From Sterolibacterium denitrificans (GTDB lineage: Bacteria; Pseudomonadota; Gammaproteobacteria; Burkholderiales; Rhodocyclaceae): DNA of 64,000 nucleotides. The stretch spans positions 434,001 through 498,000 of the forward strand of contig NZ_LT837803.1 of the NCBI RefSeq assembly GCF_900174485.1, given 5' to 3'. Under the pieces are notes generated by a model, which had not been told where the DNA came from, searched no databases, and saw only the letters and a program-made list of their open reading frames with translations. Position numbers and translations under genes: made by a program. Of this stretch, positions 14,139 through 22,710 are shown one piece after another. Numbering within the stretch: position 1 is the stretch's first letter; each line of letters begins with the position of its first letter.

Positions 14139-15302
14139 ATGGCCAGCCTTCCATCCATCAACAAGCGCGAGCTGCTCGCCAGCCTGCTCGCTCTCGCCGT
14201 CGCGGCCTGCGGCGGAGAGGGACCGCCGGGCGCCGGCGGCCCGGGCGCGGGTCCAGGCGCGCCGCCGGCACCTGAAGTCGCGGTGATGATGCCGGCAAGC
14301 AGCACGGCAACGTTGACCCAGGATCTGCCGGGACGTTTGCAAGCGGTGCGTACGGCGCAAGTGAGGGCTCGCGTCGAGGGCATCGTCGAAAAACGCCTGT
14401 TTGCCGAAGGCAGCGACGTGAAGCAGGGCCAGACCCTGTTTCAGATCGATGATCGCGATTACAAGTCCACGGCGCTTTCGGCCAAGGTCGACGTCGAGGT
14501 GATGAAAGCCGCGCTCAAGCGCTATGAGCCGCTGCTGCCGAGCAAGGCGGTGAGCCAGCAGGAATACGACCAGGCCCAGGTCAAGCTGCTGCAGACTCAG
14601 GCGGCCCTGACGCGCGCGCAGATCAATCTCGAAAATACCAGGGTGCCGGCCCCCATCGGCGGCCGCATCGGCCGCGCCCTGGTGACCGAAGGCGCACTGG
14701 TGGGGCGCGGTGAGCCGACCCATCTGGCGACCATCGAACAGATCGATCCGATCTACGCCAATTTCACCCAGTCGAATGCCGAGCTGCTGCGTCTGCGCCA
14801 GGCCATGCAGACCGGCAAGCTGCAGCGCGCCGACCAGACCCGGCTGGAATTGATACTCGAAGATGGCAGCGTCTATCCACTGCCGGGCAAGCTGGAGTTC
14901 AGCGATCTGGCCGTCGAGCCGGAGACGGGGGCGGTGAATCTGCGCGCCCTGTTCCCGAATCCCAAACATGAGCTGCTGCCCGGCCAGTATGTGCGCGTGC
15001 GCTTCAACCAGGGGCAAATGGAAGGCAGCCTGCGCGTGCCGCAGGCGGCGGTCATGGCCGGCGAACAAGGCCAGTTCGTGCTGATCGTGAACGCCGAGAA
15101 CAAGGTCGAGCCGCGGCCGATCGAGACGGCCGGCATGAGCGGCCCCGACTGGCTGGTCAGCGGCGGATTGCAGGGCGGCGAGCAAGTCATCGTCAATGGC
15201 CTGCAGAAGGTGCGTCCCGGCGCCACCGTCAAGCCGGTGCCCTGGCAGGCGCCCGCGCCTGCCCCGGCCGCCGCACAGCGCGCCACCCCGGCCGCCCACT
15301 GA
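14139..15302 (+). CDS. RND efflux periplasmic adaptor (membrane fusion lipoprotein, AcrA/MexA family)
   Basis: This 387-residue adaptor links the inner-membrane pump to the outer-membrane channel. The N terminus has a lipoprotein signal with the lipobox VAAC (Cys24), followed by a Gly/Pro-rich linker. The split biotinyl-lipoyl motif is visible as VRARVEGIVEKRLFAEGSDV and INLENTRVPAPIGGRIGRAL, flanking an alpha-helical hairpin. The C-terminal barrel and membrane-proximal domain follow, ending in an Ala/Pro-rich tail. It is the first structural gene of a tripartite operon, 12 bases before the pump gene. Confidence 0.93.
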   Translation: MASLPSINKRELLASLLALAVAACGGEGPPGAGGPGAGPGAPPAPEVAVMMPASSTATLTQDLPGRLQAVRTAQVRARVEGIVEKRLFAEGSDVKQGQTLFQIDDRDYKSTALSAKVDVEVMKAALKRYEPLLPSKAVSQQEYDQAQVKLLQTQAALTRAQINLENTRVPAPIGGRIGRALVTEGALVGRGEPTHLATIEQIDPIYANFTQSNAELLRLRQAMQTGKLQRADQTRLELILEDGSVYPLPGKLEFSDLAVEPETGAVNLRALFPNPKHELLPGQYVRVRFNQGQMEGSLRVPQAAVMAGEQGQFVLIVNAENKVEPRPIETAGMSGPDWLVSGGLQGGEQVIVNGLQKVRPGATVKPVPWQAPAPAPAAAQRATPAAH

Positions 15303-15314
15303 CGGAGAAACCAC

Positions 15315-18300
15315 ATGCTCGCCCGCTTCTTCATCGACCGCCCGGTATTTGCCTGGGTCATCGCGCTGGCCATCATCCTGGTCGGCATGCTGGCCCTGCG
15401 CAACCTGCCCGTGGCCTCCTATCCGTCGGTCGCCCCGCCCGCCCTGGCCATCTCGGTCACCTATCCCGGCGCCTCGTCCAGAGTCATGGAAGAGACCGTC
15501 ATCGCCCTGGTCGAACAGGAGCTGAACGGCGTCGAACACCTGGCCTATTTCGACTCCAGCAGCGAGCAGGGTACCGGCACCATCAACCTGTCGTTCGAGG
15601 CCGGCACCGATCTGGACGTGGCCATGATGGAGACGCAGAACCGCGTCAAGCGCGTGGAAGCCCGCCTGCCCGACGAGGTGCGCCGCATCGGCGTGCAGGT
15701 GTACAAATCGGCGCGCAATCACCTGCTGATCTCGGTGCTGTTCTCGCCCGACAAGACCCATGACAACGTGGCCCTGGGCAGCTTTGCCGCCACCCACGTG
15801 CTGGACAGCATCCGCCGCGTGCCCGGGGTGGGCGAGGCGATGCTGCTGGGCACCGAATACTCCATGCGCATCTGGCTCAAGCCCGGGCAACTGGAGTCGT
15901 TCGGCCTCACCGCCGGCGATGTGGCGCGAGCGGTACGCAGCCAGAACGTTCAGCTGGCCACCGGCGAGCTGGGCCAGTTGCCCTCCGTCGAAGGCCAGCA
16001 GCTCAACGCCATCATCACCACCCACAGCCGCCTGACCAGCGTCGAGGAATTCGAGAACATCATCGTGCGCGCCAACCGCGATGGCAGCACGGTGCGCATC
16101 AAGGATGTCGCCAAGGTCGAGCTGGGCGCCCAGGACTATTCGGTGCGCGCCCGCTATGACGGCCAGCCGGCCGTCGGCATCGCCGTGCGCACCACGCCGA
16201 ATGCCAACGCCCTCGATACCGCCCGCGCGGTGCGCGCCAAGCTGACCGAATTGTCGGCCGGCTTCCCGCCCGGGTCGGTGGATTGGGCCATCCCCTACGA
16301 CACGTCCAAGTTCGTCGAAGTGTCGATCGCCGAAGTGGTGGAGACCCTGATCATCGCCATGGTGCTGGTGTTCGTCGTCATGTTCCTGTTCCTCGAGAAC
16401 CTGCGCGCCACCCTGATCCCGGCCATCGTCATGCCGATCACCCTGTGCGGTGCGCTGGCCGGCCTGTACCTGTTCGATTACTCGATCAACGTGCTGACCC
16501 TGTTCGCCATGGTGCTGGCCATCGGCATCGTCGTCGATGATGCCATCGTCGTCGTCGAGAACGTCGAGCGCATCATGCGCGAGGAAGGTCTGCCCGCGCG
16601 CGCGGCCACGCGCAAGGCGATGGACCAGATCGTCGGCGCCATCATCGCCATCACCCTGGTGCTTACCGCGGTGTTCGTGCCCATGGCCTTCTTCAGCGGT
16701 TCGGTGGGCGCCATCTATCGCCAGTTCTCGGTGACCCTGGTGCTGGCCATGGGCTTCTCGGCCTTGCTGGCGTTGACGCTGACGCCGGCCTTGTGCGCCA
16801 CCATGCTCAAGCCCCATCATCAGCAGCCGCTCGAACAGCAGCGCGGCTTCTTCGGCTGGTTCAACCGCTTCTTCGATCGCACCACGCGCGGCTACCAGTC
16901 GGGCGTCACCCGCATCCTGCGGCGTACCGGCCTCTACATGCTGATTTATGTGATCCTGCTTGCCGCCGTGGCGACCCTGTTCGTGCGCCTGCCCAGCGGC
17001 TTTCTGCCCGACGAGGATCAGGGCTACTACGTCAGCATGATTCAACTGCCCACCGGCGCCAGCCAGGAGCGCGCCCTGGACGTGCTCGGCAAGGTGGAAA
17101 AGCTGTATCTGGATCAACCCGAAGTGGCGCACGTCATCGGCGTGGCCGGCTTTTCCTTCATCGGCCGCAGCCAGAACGCCGGCACCACCTTCGTGCCGCT
17201 CAAGCCCTGGAGCGAGCGCAAGGGGGCGCACCAGGAGGCGGGTGCGCTGGTCGGCCGCGTGAATGGTCTGCTGCAGCAGATCAAGGAAGCCTTCATCGTC
17301 GCCATCAACGTGCCGCCGATTCCCGAACTCGCGGCGGCGGGCGGCTTCGACTTCCGCCTGCAGGATCGCAGCGGCCAGGGGCGTGACAAGCTGCTCGAAG
17401 CGCGCAACATGATGCTCGGCATGGCCGCCCAGCATCCGGCGCTTATGGGCGTGCGCCCGGAAGGACAGGAGCCGGGCGCGCAACTGGAAATCGACGTCGA
17501 TCGCATCAAGGCCCAGGCACTCGGGGTGGATATCGCGCAAATCAACGAAACCCTGCAATCCACACTGGGCATTGCCTACATCAACGACTTCGTGCGTCAG
17601 GGCCGTATCCTGCGCGTGCAGATGCAGGCCGAAGCGCGGACACGCAGCAATGTCGATGAAATCATGCGTCTGACGGTACGCAATCAGAATGGCGGCCTGG
17701 TGCGTTTGGCCGAAATCGCCGCGCCGCGCTGGGTGGTGGGTTCCTCGCGCCTGGACCGCTACAACGGCCTGCCGGCGATGAAGCTGGCCGGCATGCCGGC
17801 GCCCGGCCGCAGTACCGGCGAAGCCTTGCAGGCGATGGAGGAAATCGCCGCCAAACTGCCGCCGGGCTTCGGCTATGAATGGTCGAGCACCTCGCACGAG
17901 GAGCGTGTCTCGGGCACCCAGGCCCCCTTCCTGTTCGCCGTCTCGCTGTTCGTCGTCTTCCTCTGCCTGGCCGCGCTCTACGAGAGTTGGACCATTCCGC
18001 TGTCGGTGCTGCTGGTGGTGCCGCTGGGCATTCTCGGGGCACTGGCGGCGGTGCATCTGCGCGGCCTGCCCAACGACGTGTATTTCAAGGTCGGTCTGAT
18101 CGCCATCATCGGCCTGTCATCGAAGAACGCCATTCTGATCATCGAGTTCGCCCGCGAACTGGAAGAGCAGGGCCGCTCGCTGGTCGACGCGACGCTGGAA
18201 GCCTGCCGCCTGCGCTTCCGTCCGATCCTGATGACTTCGATCGCCTTCATCTTCGGCGTCCTGCCGCTGGCCATCAGCAGCGGCGCCGGCGCCAACAGCC

Positions 18301-18467
18301 GCCACGCCCTGGGTACCGGCGTGATGGGTGGCATGATCGCCGCCACCGTATTGGCCGTGTTGCTGGTGCCGGTGTTCTACGTCGTCATCCGGCGCATCTT
18401 TCCTGGTCATGCCCGTCATCACCGCGATGCGGCGGCAGACCAGGCGCAGGAGAATCCGCATGCCTAA
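15315..18467 (+). CDS. RND multidrug efflux permease (HAE1/AcrB-MexB family)
   Basis: This 1050-residue proton-driven transporter begins FFIDRPVFAWVIALAIILVG, the hallmark of the HAE1 family. The proton relay in TM4 is present as GIVVDDAIVVVENVERIM, with the paired Asp residues. The second half repeats the fold, with GLSSKNAILIIEFARELEEQ in TM10-11. Two large periplasmic loops provide the drug-binding porter domain. HAE1 pumps export hydrophobic drugs, solvents and detergents; the actual substrates here are unknown. Its 3' end overlaps the outer-membrane factor by eight bases. Confidence 0.95.
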   Translation: MLARFFIDRPVFAWVIALAIILVGMLALRNLPVASYPSVAPPALAISVTYPGASSRVMEETVIALVEQELNGVEHLAYFDSSSEQGTGTINLSFEAGTDLDVAMMETQNRVKRVEARLPDEVRRIGVQVYKSARNHLLISVLFSPDKTHDNVALGSFAATHVLDSIRRVPGVGEAMLLGTEYSMRIWLKPGQLESFGLTAGDVARAVRSQNVQLATGELGQLPSVEGQQLNAIITTHSRLTSVEEFENIIVRANRDGSTVRIKDVAKVELGAQDYSVRARYDGQPAVGIAVRTTPNANALDTARAVRAKLTELSAGFPPGSVDWAIPYDTSKFVEVSIAEVVETLIIAMVLVFVVMFLFLENLRATLIPAIVMPITLCGALAGLYLFDYSINVLTLFAMVLAIGIVVDDAIVVVENVERIMREEGLPARAATRKAMDQIVGAIIAITLVLTAVFVPMAFFSGSVGAIYRQFSVTLVLAMGFSALLALTLTPALCATMLKPHHQQPLEQQRGFFGWFNRFFDRTTRGYQSGVTRILRRTGLYMLIYVILLAAVATLFVRLPSGFLPDEDQGYYVSMIQLPTGASQERALDVLGKVEKLYLDQPEVAHVIGVAGFSFIGRSQNAGTTFVPLKPWSERKGAHQEAGALVGRVNGLLQQIKEAFIVAINVPPIPELAAAGGFDFRLQDRSGQGRDKLLEARNMMLGMAAQHPALMGVRPEGQEPGAQLEIDVDRIKAQALGVDIAQINETLQSTLGIAYINDFVRQGRILRVQMQAEARTRSNVDEIMRLTVRNQNGGLVRLAEIAAPRWVVGSSRLDRYNGLPAMKLAGMPAPGRSTGEALQAMEEIAAKLPPGFGYEWSSTSHEERVSGTQAPFLFAVSLFVVFLCLAALYESWTIPLSVLLVVPLGILGALAAVHLRGLPNDVYFKVGLIAIIGLSSKNAILIIEFARELEEQGRSLVDATLEACRLRFRPILMTSIAFIFGVLPLAISSGAGANSRHALGTGVMGGMIAATVLAVLLVPVFYVVIRRIFPGHARHHRDAAADQAQENPHA

Positions 18468-19929
18468 ACTGATCCGTCGGACCAGCCAACTGGTCCTGCT
18501 CATGGCCTTGGCCGGCTGTGCCAGTGGGCCTGATTACCAACGTCCCGCGCTGTCGCTTTTGCTGCCGTCGCAATGGTTTGCCAGCGATGCCGCTGTGGCT
18601 GGGGCCGCACCTGAGTCGGTTGCCGCGCTGCCCGACTGGCGCGACTATTTCACCGATACGCGCCTGCAGGCATTGATCGACCAGGCGCTCGAACACAACC
18701 GCGATCTGCGGATCGCCACGGCGCGGATTGCCGAGGCGCGCGCCATCCACGGCATCGAGCGTGCCGGGCGCTGGCCGCAGCTCGAAGTGCTCGGCCGGCG
18801 CGAAGCGGCGCACGTGCCGGGCGACCTCGGCATGACGGGTCAGCCGCAGTTTTCCCAGCGCTACGACGTGGGCGTCGAACTGCTCAACTACGAGCTGGAT
18901 TTCTGGGGCCGTGTGCGGCGTCTCGATGAAGCCGCGCTGGCCGGCTACCTGGCCAGCGAAGAAGCGCAGCGCGCCTTTCGTCTGGCGCTGATTGCCGATG
19001 TCGCGAATGCCTATTACAGCCAGTGCGAGCTGCGCGAGCGGGCAGTGCTGACGCGTGCGCTGGCCGGAAACCGCAGCGAAGTCGCGCAGCTTTCCGACCA
19101 GCGCCGCCAGGCCGGGCTGATGGGCTCGATGGAATATCTGCGCGCTGCCGCGGCCGCCGAAGCCGCGCGCAGCGATCTGGCCGCCATCGAGCAGGCCGGC
19201 GCGGCGGCCGATCACTGGCTGCAATTGCTGGTCGGTAAGCCGATCCAGGAGACGGCGGACGCTGCCTCGCCGCTGCCGGCGATTCGGCCACTGGCCGAAC
19301 AGCAACTGACGCCGCTGGCAGCGGATCTGCCGGCCGACGTGTTGCTGCGGCGTCCCGACGTGCTGGCCGCCGAGCAACGCCTGATCGCCGCGAATGCCAA
19401 CATCGGTGCCGCGCGTGCGGCCTTCCTGCCGAGTCTGACGCTGACCGGCCTGTTGAGCACGGCCAGCTCCGGGCTCTCGAACCTGTTCGACGCCGGCAGC
19501 CGCGCCTGGATCTTCAAGCCGCAACTGCGCCTGCCGCTGTTCAACAGCGGGCGCGATGCGGCCAATGTCGACCTGGCCGAAGCGCGCACGCATGTCGCCG
19601 TCGCCGAATACGAAAAGACCATCCAGCAGGCTTTCCGCGAAGTCGCCGACCTGCTGGCCGCCCGCGTCCGGCTGGATGAACAGTTGCAGGCGCAGGAAGC
19701 CAATCGGCGTATCCAGCAGGAACGTGTGGAACTGTTCGAGGCACGCTACCGGGCGCAGATTTCCCACTACCTTGAAGTGCTCGACGCCCGCCGCGACCTG
19801 CAGCTCGCCGACCAGGCCGCGCTGCAGGCGAAGCGCGCCGTGCTGGCCAATGCCGCGCAGTTGTACAAGGCGCTGGCGGGCAGCGGTGCGGCGGCAGGGC
19901 AGACAGATCGGGTGGCGGCGGTAGAATAG
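18460..19929 (+). CDS. RND efflux outer-membrane factor (NodT/OprM family lipoprotein)
   Basis: This ~489-residue channel protein completes the tripartite pump. From the ATG at 18460 it has a lipoprotein signal ending in the lipobox LAGC (Cys20), followed by the family motif GPDYQRPAL. Two repeated OEP domains are visible: TDTRLQALIDQALEHNRDLR opens the first, and LLRRPDVLAAEQRLIAANAN opens the second. The frame is open 17 codons upstream inside the pump gene, but the lipoprotein signal fixes the start. It should trimerise into an outer-membrane barrel with a periplasmic tunnel. Confidence 0.94.
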   Translation: MPKLIRRTSQLVLLMALAGCASGPDYQRPALSLLLPSQWFASDAAVAGAAPESVAALPDWRDYFTDTRLQALIDQALEHNRDLRIATARIAEARAIHGIERAGRWPQLEVLGRREAAHVPGDLGMTGQPQFSQRYDVGVELLNYELDFWGRVRRLDEAALAGYLASEEAQRAFRLALIADVANAYYSQCELRERAVLTRALAGNRSEVAQLSDQRRQAGLMGSMEYLRAAAAAEAARSDLAAIEQAGAAADHWLQLLVGKPIQETADAASPLPAIRPLAEQQLTPLAADLPADVLLRRPDVLAAEQRLIAANANIGAARAAFLPSLTLTGLLSTASSGLSNLFDAGSRAWIFKPQLRLPLFNSGRDAANVDLAEARTHVAVAEYEKTIQQAFREVADLLAARVRLDEQLQAQEANRRIQQERVELFEARYRAQISHYLEVLDARRDLQLADQAALQAKRAVLANAAQLYKALAGSGAAAGQTDRVAAVE

Positions 19930-19955
19930 GCGCTCTTTCGCAGCAGCGTCCTTGC

Positions 19956-20774
19956 ATGCCGATGTCGATCCCCTCTTCCGCAGAAAATTTCGTCGAACTC
20001 CGCGACGTGCATTTCGCCTACGGCGAGCGCCGGATCCTGCGCGGCATCGACCTGAGGATTCCGCGCGGCAAGATCGTCGCCATCCTCGGCGTCAGCGGCA
20101 GTGGCAAGACCACGCTGCTGCGCCTGATGGGCGGCCAGTTGCGTCCCGCGCAGGGCAGCGTCAAGGTCGCCGGCAGCGAAGTGCCGCAGCTCGACAACGC
20201 CGGGCTTTACGCCCTGCGGCGCGACATGGGCATGATGTTCCAGATGGGCGGCCTCTACAGCGACATGTCGGTGTTCGACAACATCGCCTTCCCGATGCGC
20301 GAACTGACCGACCTGTCCGAGGAAATCATCCACGACCTGGTGCTGATGAAGCTGCATGCCGTCGGCCTGCGCGGCGCGGCAGGCATGATGACCGGCGAGC
20401 TTTCCGGCGGCATGGCGCGTCGCGTCGCCCTGGCGCGCGCCACCGCGCTCGATCCGCAACTGATCATGTACGACGAACCCTTCGCCGGCCTCGATCCGAT
20501 CTCGCTCAACGTCATCGCCAACCTGATCCGTACCCTCAACGATGCCCTGGGCGTGACTTCCATTGTCGTCACCTACGACATGTCGGAATCATTGAAGGTC
20601 GTCGACTACGCCTACTTCATCCACGACGGCGTGGTGGTGGCCGAAGGCGTGGCCGCCGAAATGTTCGATTCCGACAATCCCTTCGTGCACCAGTTCGTGC
20701 ACGCCAGGCCCGACGGCCCGGTGGCGTTCCACTATCCCGGCCAGCCCTATGCAGGAGATCTCGGGCTGGCTTGA
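19956..20774 (+). CDS. ABC transporter ATP-binding protein, MlaF/Ttg2A-like, solitary and with an altered H-loop
   Basis: This 272-residue ABC ATPase resembles MlaF of the phospholipid (Mla) transport system. Walker A is GVSGSGKTT (residues 45-53), the signature is LSGGM (149-153), and Walker B is LIMYDEP with Asp173 and Glu174. The switch-loop histidine, normally in a V-T-H-D context, is Tyr207 here (IVVTYDMSES; the codon is TAC). No permease (mlaE), substrate-binding (mlaD) or mlaC/B genes follow; the next gene is on the other strand. It may serve a transporter encoded elsewhere. It starts 26 bp after the efflux operon, so co-transcription is possible. Confidence 0.85.
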   Translation: MPMSIPSSAENFVELRDVHFAYGERRILRGIDLRIPRGKIVAILGVSGSGKTTLLRLMGGQLRPAQGSVKVAGSEVPQLDNAGLYALRRDMGMMFQMGGLYSDMSVFDNIAFPMRELTDLSEEIIHDLVLMKLHAVGLRGAAGMMTGELSGGMARRVALARATALDPQLIMYDEPFAGLDPISLNVIANLIRTLNDALGVTSIVVTYDMSESLKVVDYAYFIHDGVVVAEGVAAEMFDSDNPFVHQFVHARPDGPVAFHYPGQPYAGDLGLA

Positions 20775-20792
20775 GTCCGGAGTCCGGCCGGT

Positions 20793-21404
20793 TCAGGAAG
20801 CCGCATCGTCCGCTCCCAGGCTGATGCGCACCAACTGGGGAATGTTGTCGGCGTCGAGTTTTGCCATCATGCGGGCCTTGTGCACTTCCACCGTGCGCAC
20901 GCTGATGCCGAGCAGTGCGGCGATTTCGCGATTGTGACGGCCGGCGATGACCTGTTCCATGACTTCCTGTTCGCGCGGCGTCAGGTTTTTCAGGCGCCGT
21001 GAAAACTGTTCCTGGGTCTGACGGGCTGCGGCGCTGGCGCTTTGCCGGCTGAAACTTTCCTCGATGGCCTGCAGCAGACGCGCTTCATCCAGCGGTTTTT
21101 CGAGAAAGTCGACGGCGGCGGCACGAAAGGCCTCGCGTGCCGAGGCCACGTCGCCATGTCCGGTGATGATGATGATGGGCAGCGCGCAGCCGCGCGCCTG
21201 CAATTCCCTTTGCAAAGCCAGGCCATCCATGCCCGGCATGCGGATGTCGATGATCAGGCAACCCTGCCAGTCGGCTTGCAGGGCGCCCAGCAGGCTGGCG
21301 GCATCGGCGAAGACGGTGGTGCGATAGCCATGCAGACTCAACAGCAGACTGAGCGAATCGCGCACGGCGGCATCGTCATCGACTATGAAAACGGTATTGT
21401 TCAT
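20793..21404 (-). CDS. FixJ-family two-component response regulator (orphan)
   Basis: This 203-residue protein has an N-terminal receiver domain with acidic residues VDDD (8-11), phosphoacceptor Asp53 in LIIDIRMPGMDG, and Lys103 in FLEKPLDE. A C-terminal LuxR/FixJ helix-turn-helix follows (LTPREQEVMEQVIAGRHNRE, then IAALLGISVRTVEVHKARMM). FixJ-type proteins activate genes after phosphorylation by a PAS-containing kinase. No histidine kinase gene is present in this window. Its ATG overlaps the stop of a small lipoprotein-like frame, and it is co-oriented with the upstream toxin-antitoxin genes. Confidence 0.93.
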   Translation of the reverse strand: MNNTVFIVDDDAAVRDSLSLLLSLHGYRTTVFADAASLLGALQADWQGCLIIDIRMPGMDGLALQRELQARGCALPIIIITGHGDVASAREAFRAAAVDFLEKPLDEARLLQAIEESFSRQSASAAARQTQEQFSRRLKNLTPREQEVMEQVIAGRHNREIAALLGISVRTVEVHKARMMAKLDADNIPQLVRISLGADDAAS

Positions 21405-21571
21405 GAGATTGTCCCGGCTGAGAGGCTGGGTTGGGGGTTCTTGACTTCAGCGCCTGCCTTGTGAGCGCCGAAGCTGGTCTGCTTCTGGTCATCGGCAGAG
21501 TTGCAGCCGGTCAGGGGAAGGACGAGCGCTGCAGCGATCACAGCAATCAGAATTCGGGTCTTGGTTTTCAG
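21401..21571 (-). CDS. Small lipoprotein-like ORF, start codon lost or non-standard
   Basis: This frame encodes ~56 residues that look like a tiny lipoprotein: a basic stretch KTKTR, a hydrophobic run ILIAVIAAALVLPLTGC ending in an LTGC lipobox, then a short polar tail of ~33 residues. Its TGA overlaps the response regulator ATG. There is no in-frame ATG or TTG near the expected start: going upstream one finds only CTG (21571) and ATT (21583), inside the end of the toxin gene. A GTG lies within the hydrophobic run. It may be a gene whose 5' end was replaced when the toxin-antitoxin module arrived, or it may use a rare start. Confidence 0.45.
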   Translation of the reverse strand: MKTKTRILIAVIAAALVLPLTGCNSADDQKQTSFGAHKAGAEVKNPQPSLSAGTIS

Positions 21572-21993
21572 TTTCCCAAAAATTGCGCCACACCAGCGCG
21601 CTTTGCAGCACGCCGCAGGTCATCGTCCAGGGTCGCCAGGGGAAGATCCTCGCGCATGGCGAGTTCGAGGTACGAGGCGTCGTAGGACGACAGGTTGTAG
21701 CGCCGGGCCAGTTGCAGGATGCTCGATAGGGCCTGAACCGAGGTTGCACCGTCGATGCTGATGTCCATGCGGTTCAACATGCCAATGAAGGTCTCGGTGC
21801 GGGCTTCGGTCGTCAGTCCTTTCGCCTCGGCGCGTGCGAGGACGTTGGCAACCTCCAGACTCCATACGCCCGGCACCAGAACCCCGGCGCTGGTCATGCT
21901 GTCAAGGACACGGGATGCGTATTCCAGATCCACCGTGGCGCCGCCACCGAAATACCAGCGCATGACGACGGAGTTGTCGAGCACGAAGTTCAT
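21568..21993 (-). CDS. PIN-domain ribonuclease toxin (VapC family)
   Basis: This 141-residue protein has the PIN fold of VapC toxins, which are Mg-dependent RNases often cutting tRNA or rRNA. The acidic residues expected for metal binding are in place: Asp6 (NFVLDNSVV), Glu47 (WSLEVANVL), Asp105 (SSYDASYLELA) and Asp123/124 (LATLDDDL). It overlaps the upstream antitoxin by four bases (ATGA), the usual translational coupling in vapBC. The pair sits in a repeat-rich accessory patch, consistent with acquisition by transfer. Confidence 0.92.
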   Translation of the reverse strand: MNFVLDNSVVMRWYFGGGATVDLEYASRVLDSMTSAGVLVPGVWSLEVANVLARAEAKGLTTEARTETFIGMLNRMDISIDGATSVQALSSILQLARRYNLSSYDASYLELAMREDLPLATLDDDLRRAAKRAGVAQFLGN

Positions 21994-22232
21994 GCGCGGC
22001 CTTCCTCGATCAAGCCCTTGATGTCCACGTCCTTGACCGGATTTTTCGCCATGAAGGCCTTCATTTGCTCAACGGCAGCGGCGGTTTCATGGTGTCTGGC
22101 AGTCTTGGCCTGGACCAGATCGGCAATGGCCACGCCCCGGTTCGTGATGGTGTATTGCTTGCCTACTTGCACGCCCCGGAGAAGCTCCGGCAACTTGGTT
22201 TTTGCCTCGTAGGCGCCAACTTCGATTTTCAT
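21990..22232 (-). CDS. Antitoxin of the Phd/YefM type (VapB partner)
   Basis: This ~80-residue protein begins MKIEVGAYEAKTKLPELLRG, the typical Phd/YefM DNA-binding N terminus, followed by GVAIADLVQA. The C-terminal half (MKAFMAKNPVKDVDIKGLIE) would wrap the toxin. A second in-frame ATG lies at 22247, but GAGGG sits a few bases before the ATG at 22232, which is preferred. Such antitoxins usually repress their own operon and are degraded by Lon or Clp proteases. It precedes, and overlaps, the PIN toxin gene. Confidence 0.9.
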   Translation of the reverse strand: MKIEVGAYEAKTKLPELLRGVQVGKQYTITNRGVAIADLVQAKTARHHETAAAVEQMKAFMAKNPVKDVDIKGLIEEGRA

Positions 22233-22438
22233 GATGCCCTCGGTCATTGATGATATAAATCAGCACATAGACCAGTGTATAGACTAGTTGCTGACAGGTC
22301 AAGACTTTTTGTATCAGGTTCGCGTGACTTGAATTGCCCGTGTGTTCACCGCGCATGCGGGGATGAAGTGGTATTTTGAAATTTCGATAGGTTGTTTTCT
22401 GACGGCGCGCTGAAGCCGGGACTCGCCCCGGCGGGCGA

Positions 22439-22470
22439 CCTCCTTTCTTGTCGTGCGACAAGAAAGGAGG
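22439..22470. repeat. Perfect 15-bp inverted repeat with 2-nt loop
   Basis: CCTCCTTTCTTGTCG (22439-22453) and its exact reverse complement (22456-22470) are separated by TG, giving a long cruciform or hairpin in the non-coding stretch 22248-22932. There is no T-run, so it is not an obvious terminator. It is followed by a GC-rich block with further inverted repeats and belongs to a dispersed intergenic mosaic element rather than to a gene. Confidence 0.85.
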
Positions 22471-22545
22471 CAAAGAAGCGCACCCCACCTCTACGGGTGG
22501 CTCCGCCCTTCGGGCTCCTGCCGGTGCGCCGGCCCTGCGGGCTTC

Positions 22546-22639
22546 CCGAGTTTCGCCGCCGCCGAGCGGCCGGTTTCTAAACTCGCTGCGCTCAGACACA
22601 CGAAACCGGAAAGCCCCGCTCGACGGCGGCGAAACTCGG
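22546..22639. repeat. 16-bp inverted repeat flanking a 62-bp centre
   Basis: CCGAGTTTCGCCGCCG (22546-22561) and CGGCGGCGAAACTCGG (22624-22639) are exact reverse complements. Inside lies a smaller pair, CCGGTTTC and GAAACCGG. Short frames across the block resemble the low-complexity peptides often over-annotated in such elements; none has a ribosome-binding site or convincing coding character. The block looks like a dispersed palindromic element. The rest of 22248-22710 shows nothing else I can identify. Confidence 0.8.
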
Positions 22640-22710
22640 CGAGACACAGGGGAAAGGGGGAGTATCTCAACGCGTGGTGGTTGAAAAACCAACCATCAAA
22701 TCATCGGCTT

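Noticed and set aside
13119-18056. A 1645-codon minus-strand open frame
   Set aside because: It runs antisense to atpC's end, the TetR gene, the adaptor and the RND pump. It has the His/Gln/Gly-rich composition of a GC-driven shadow frame, and the plus-strand genes have clear family motifs.
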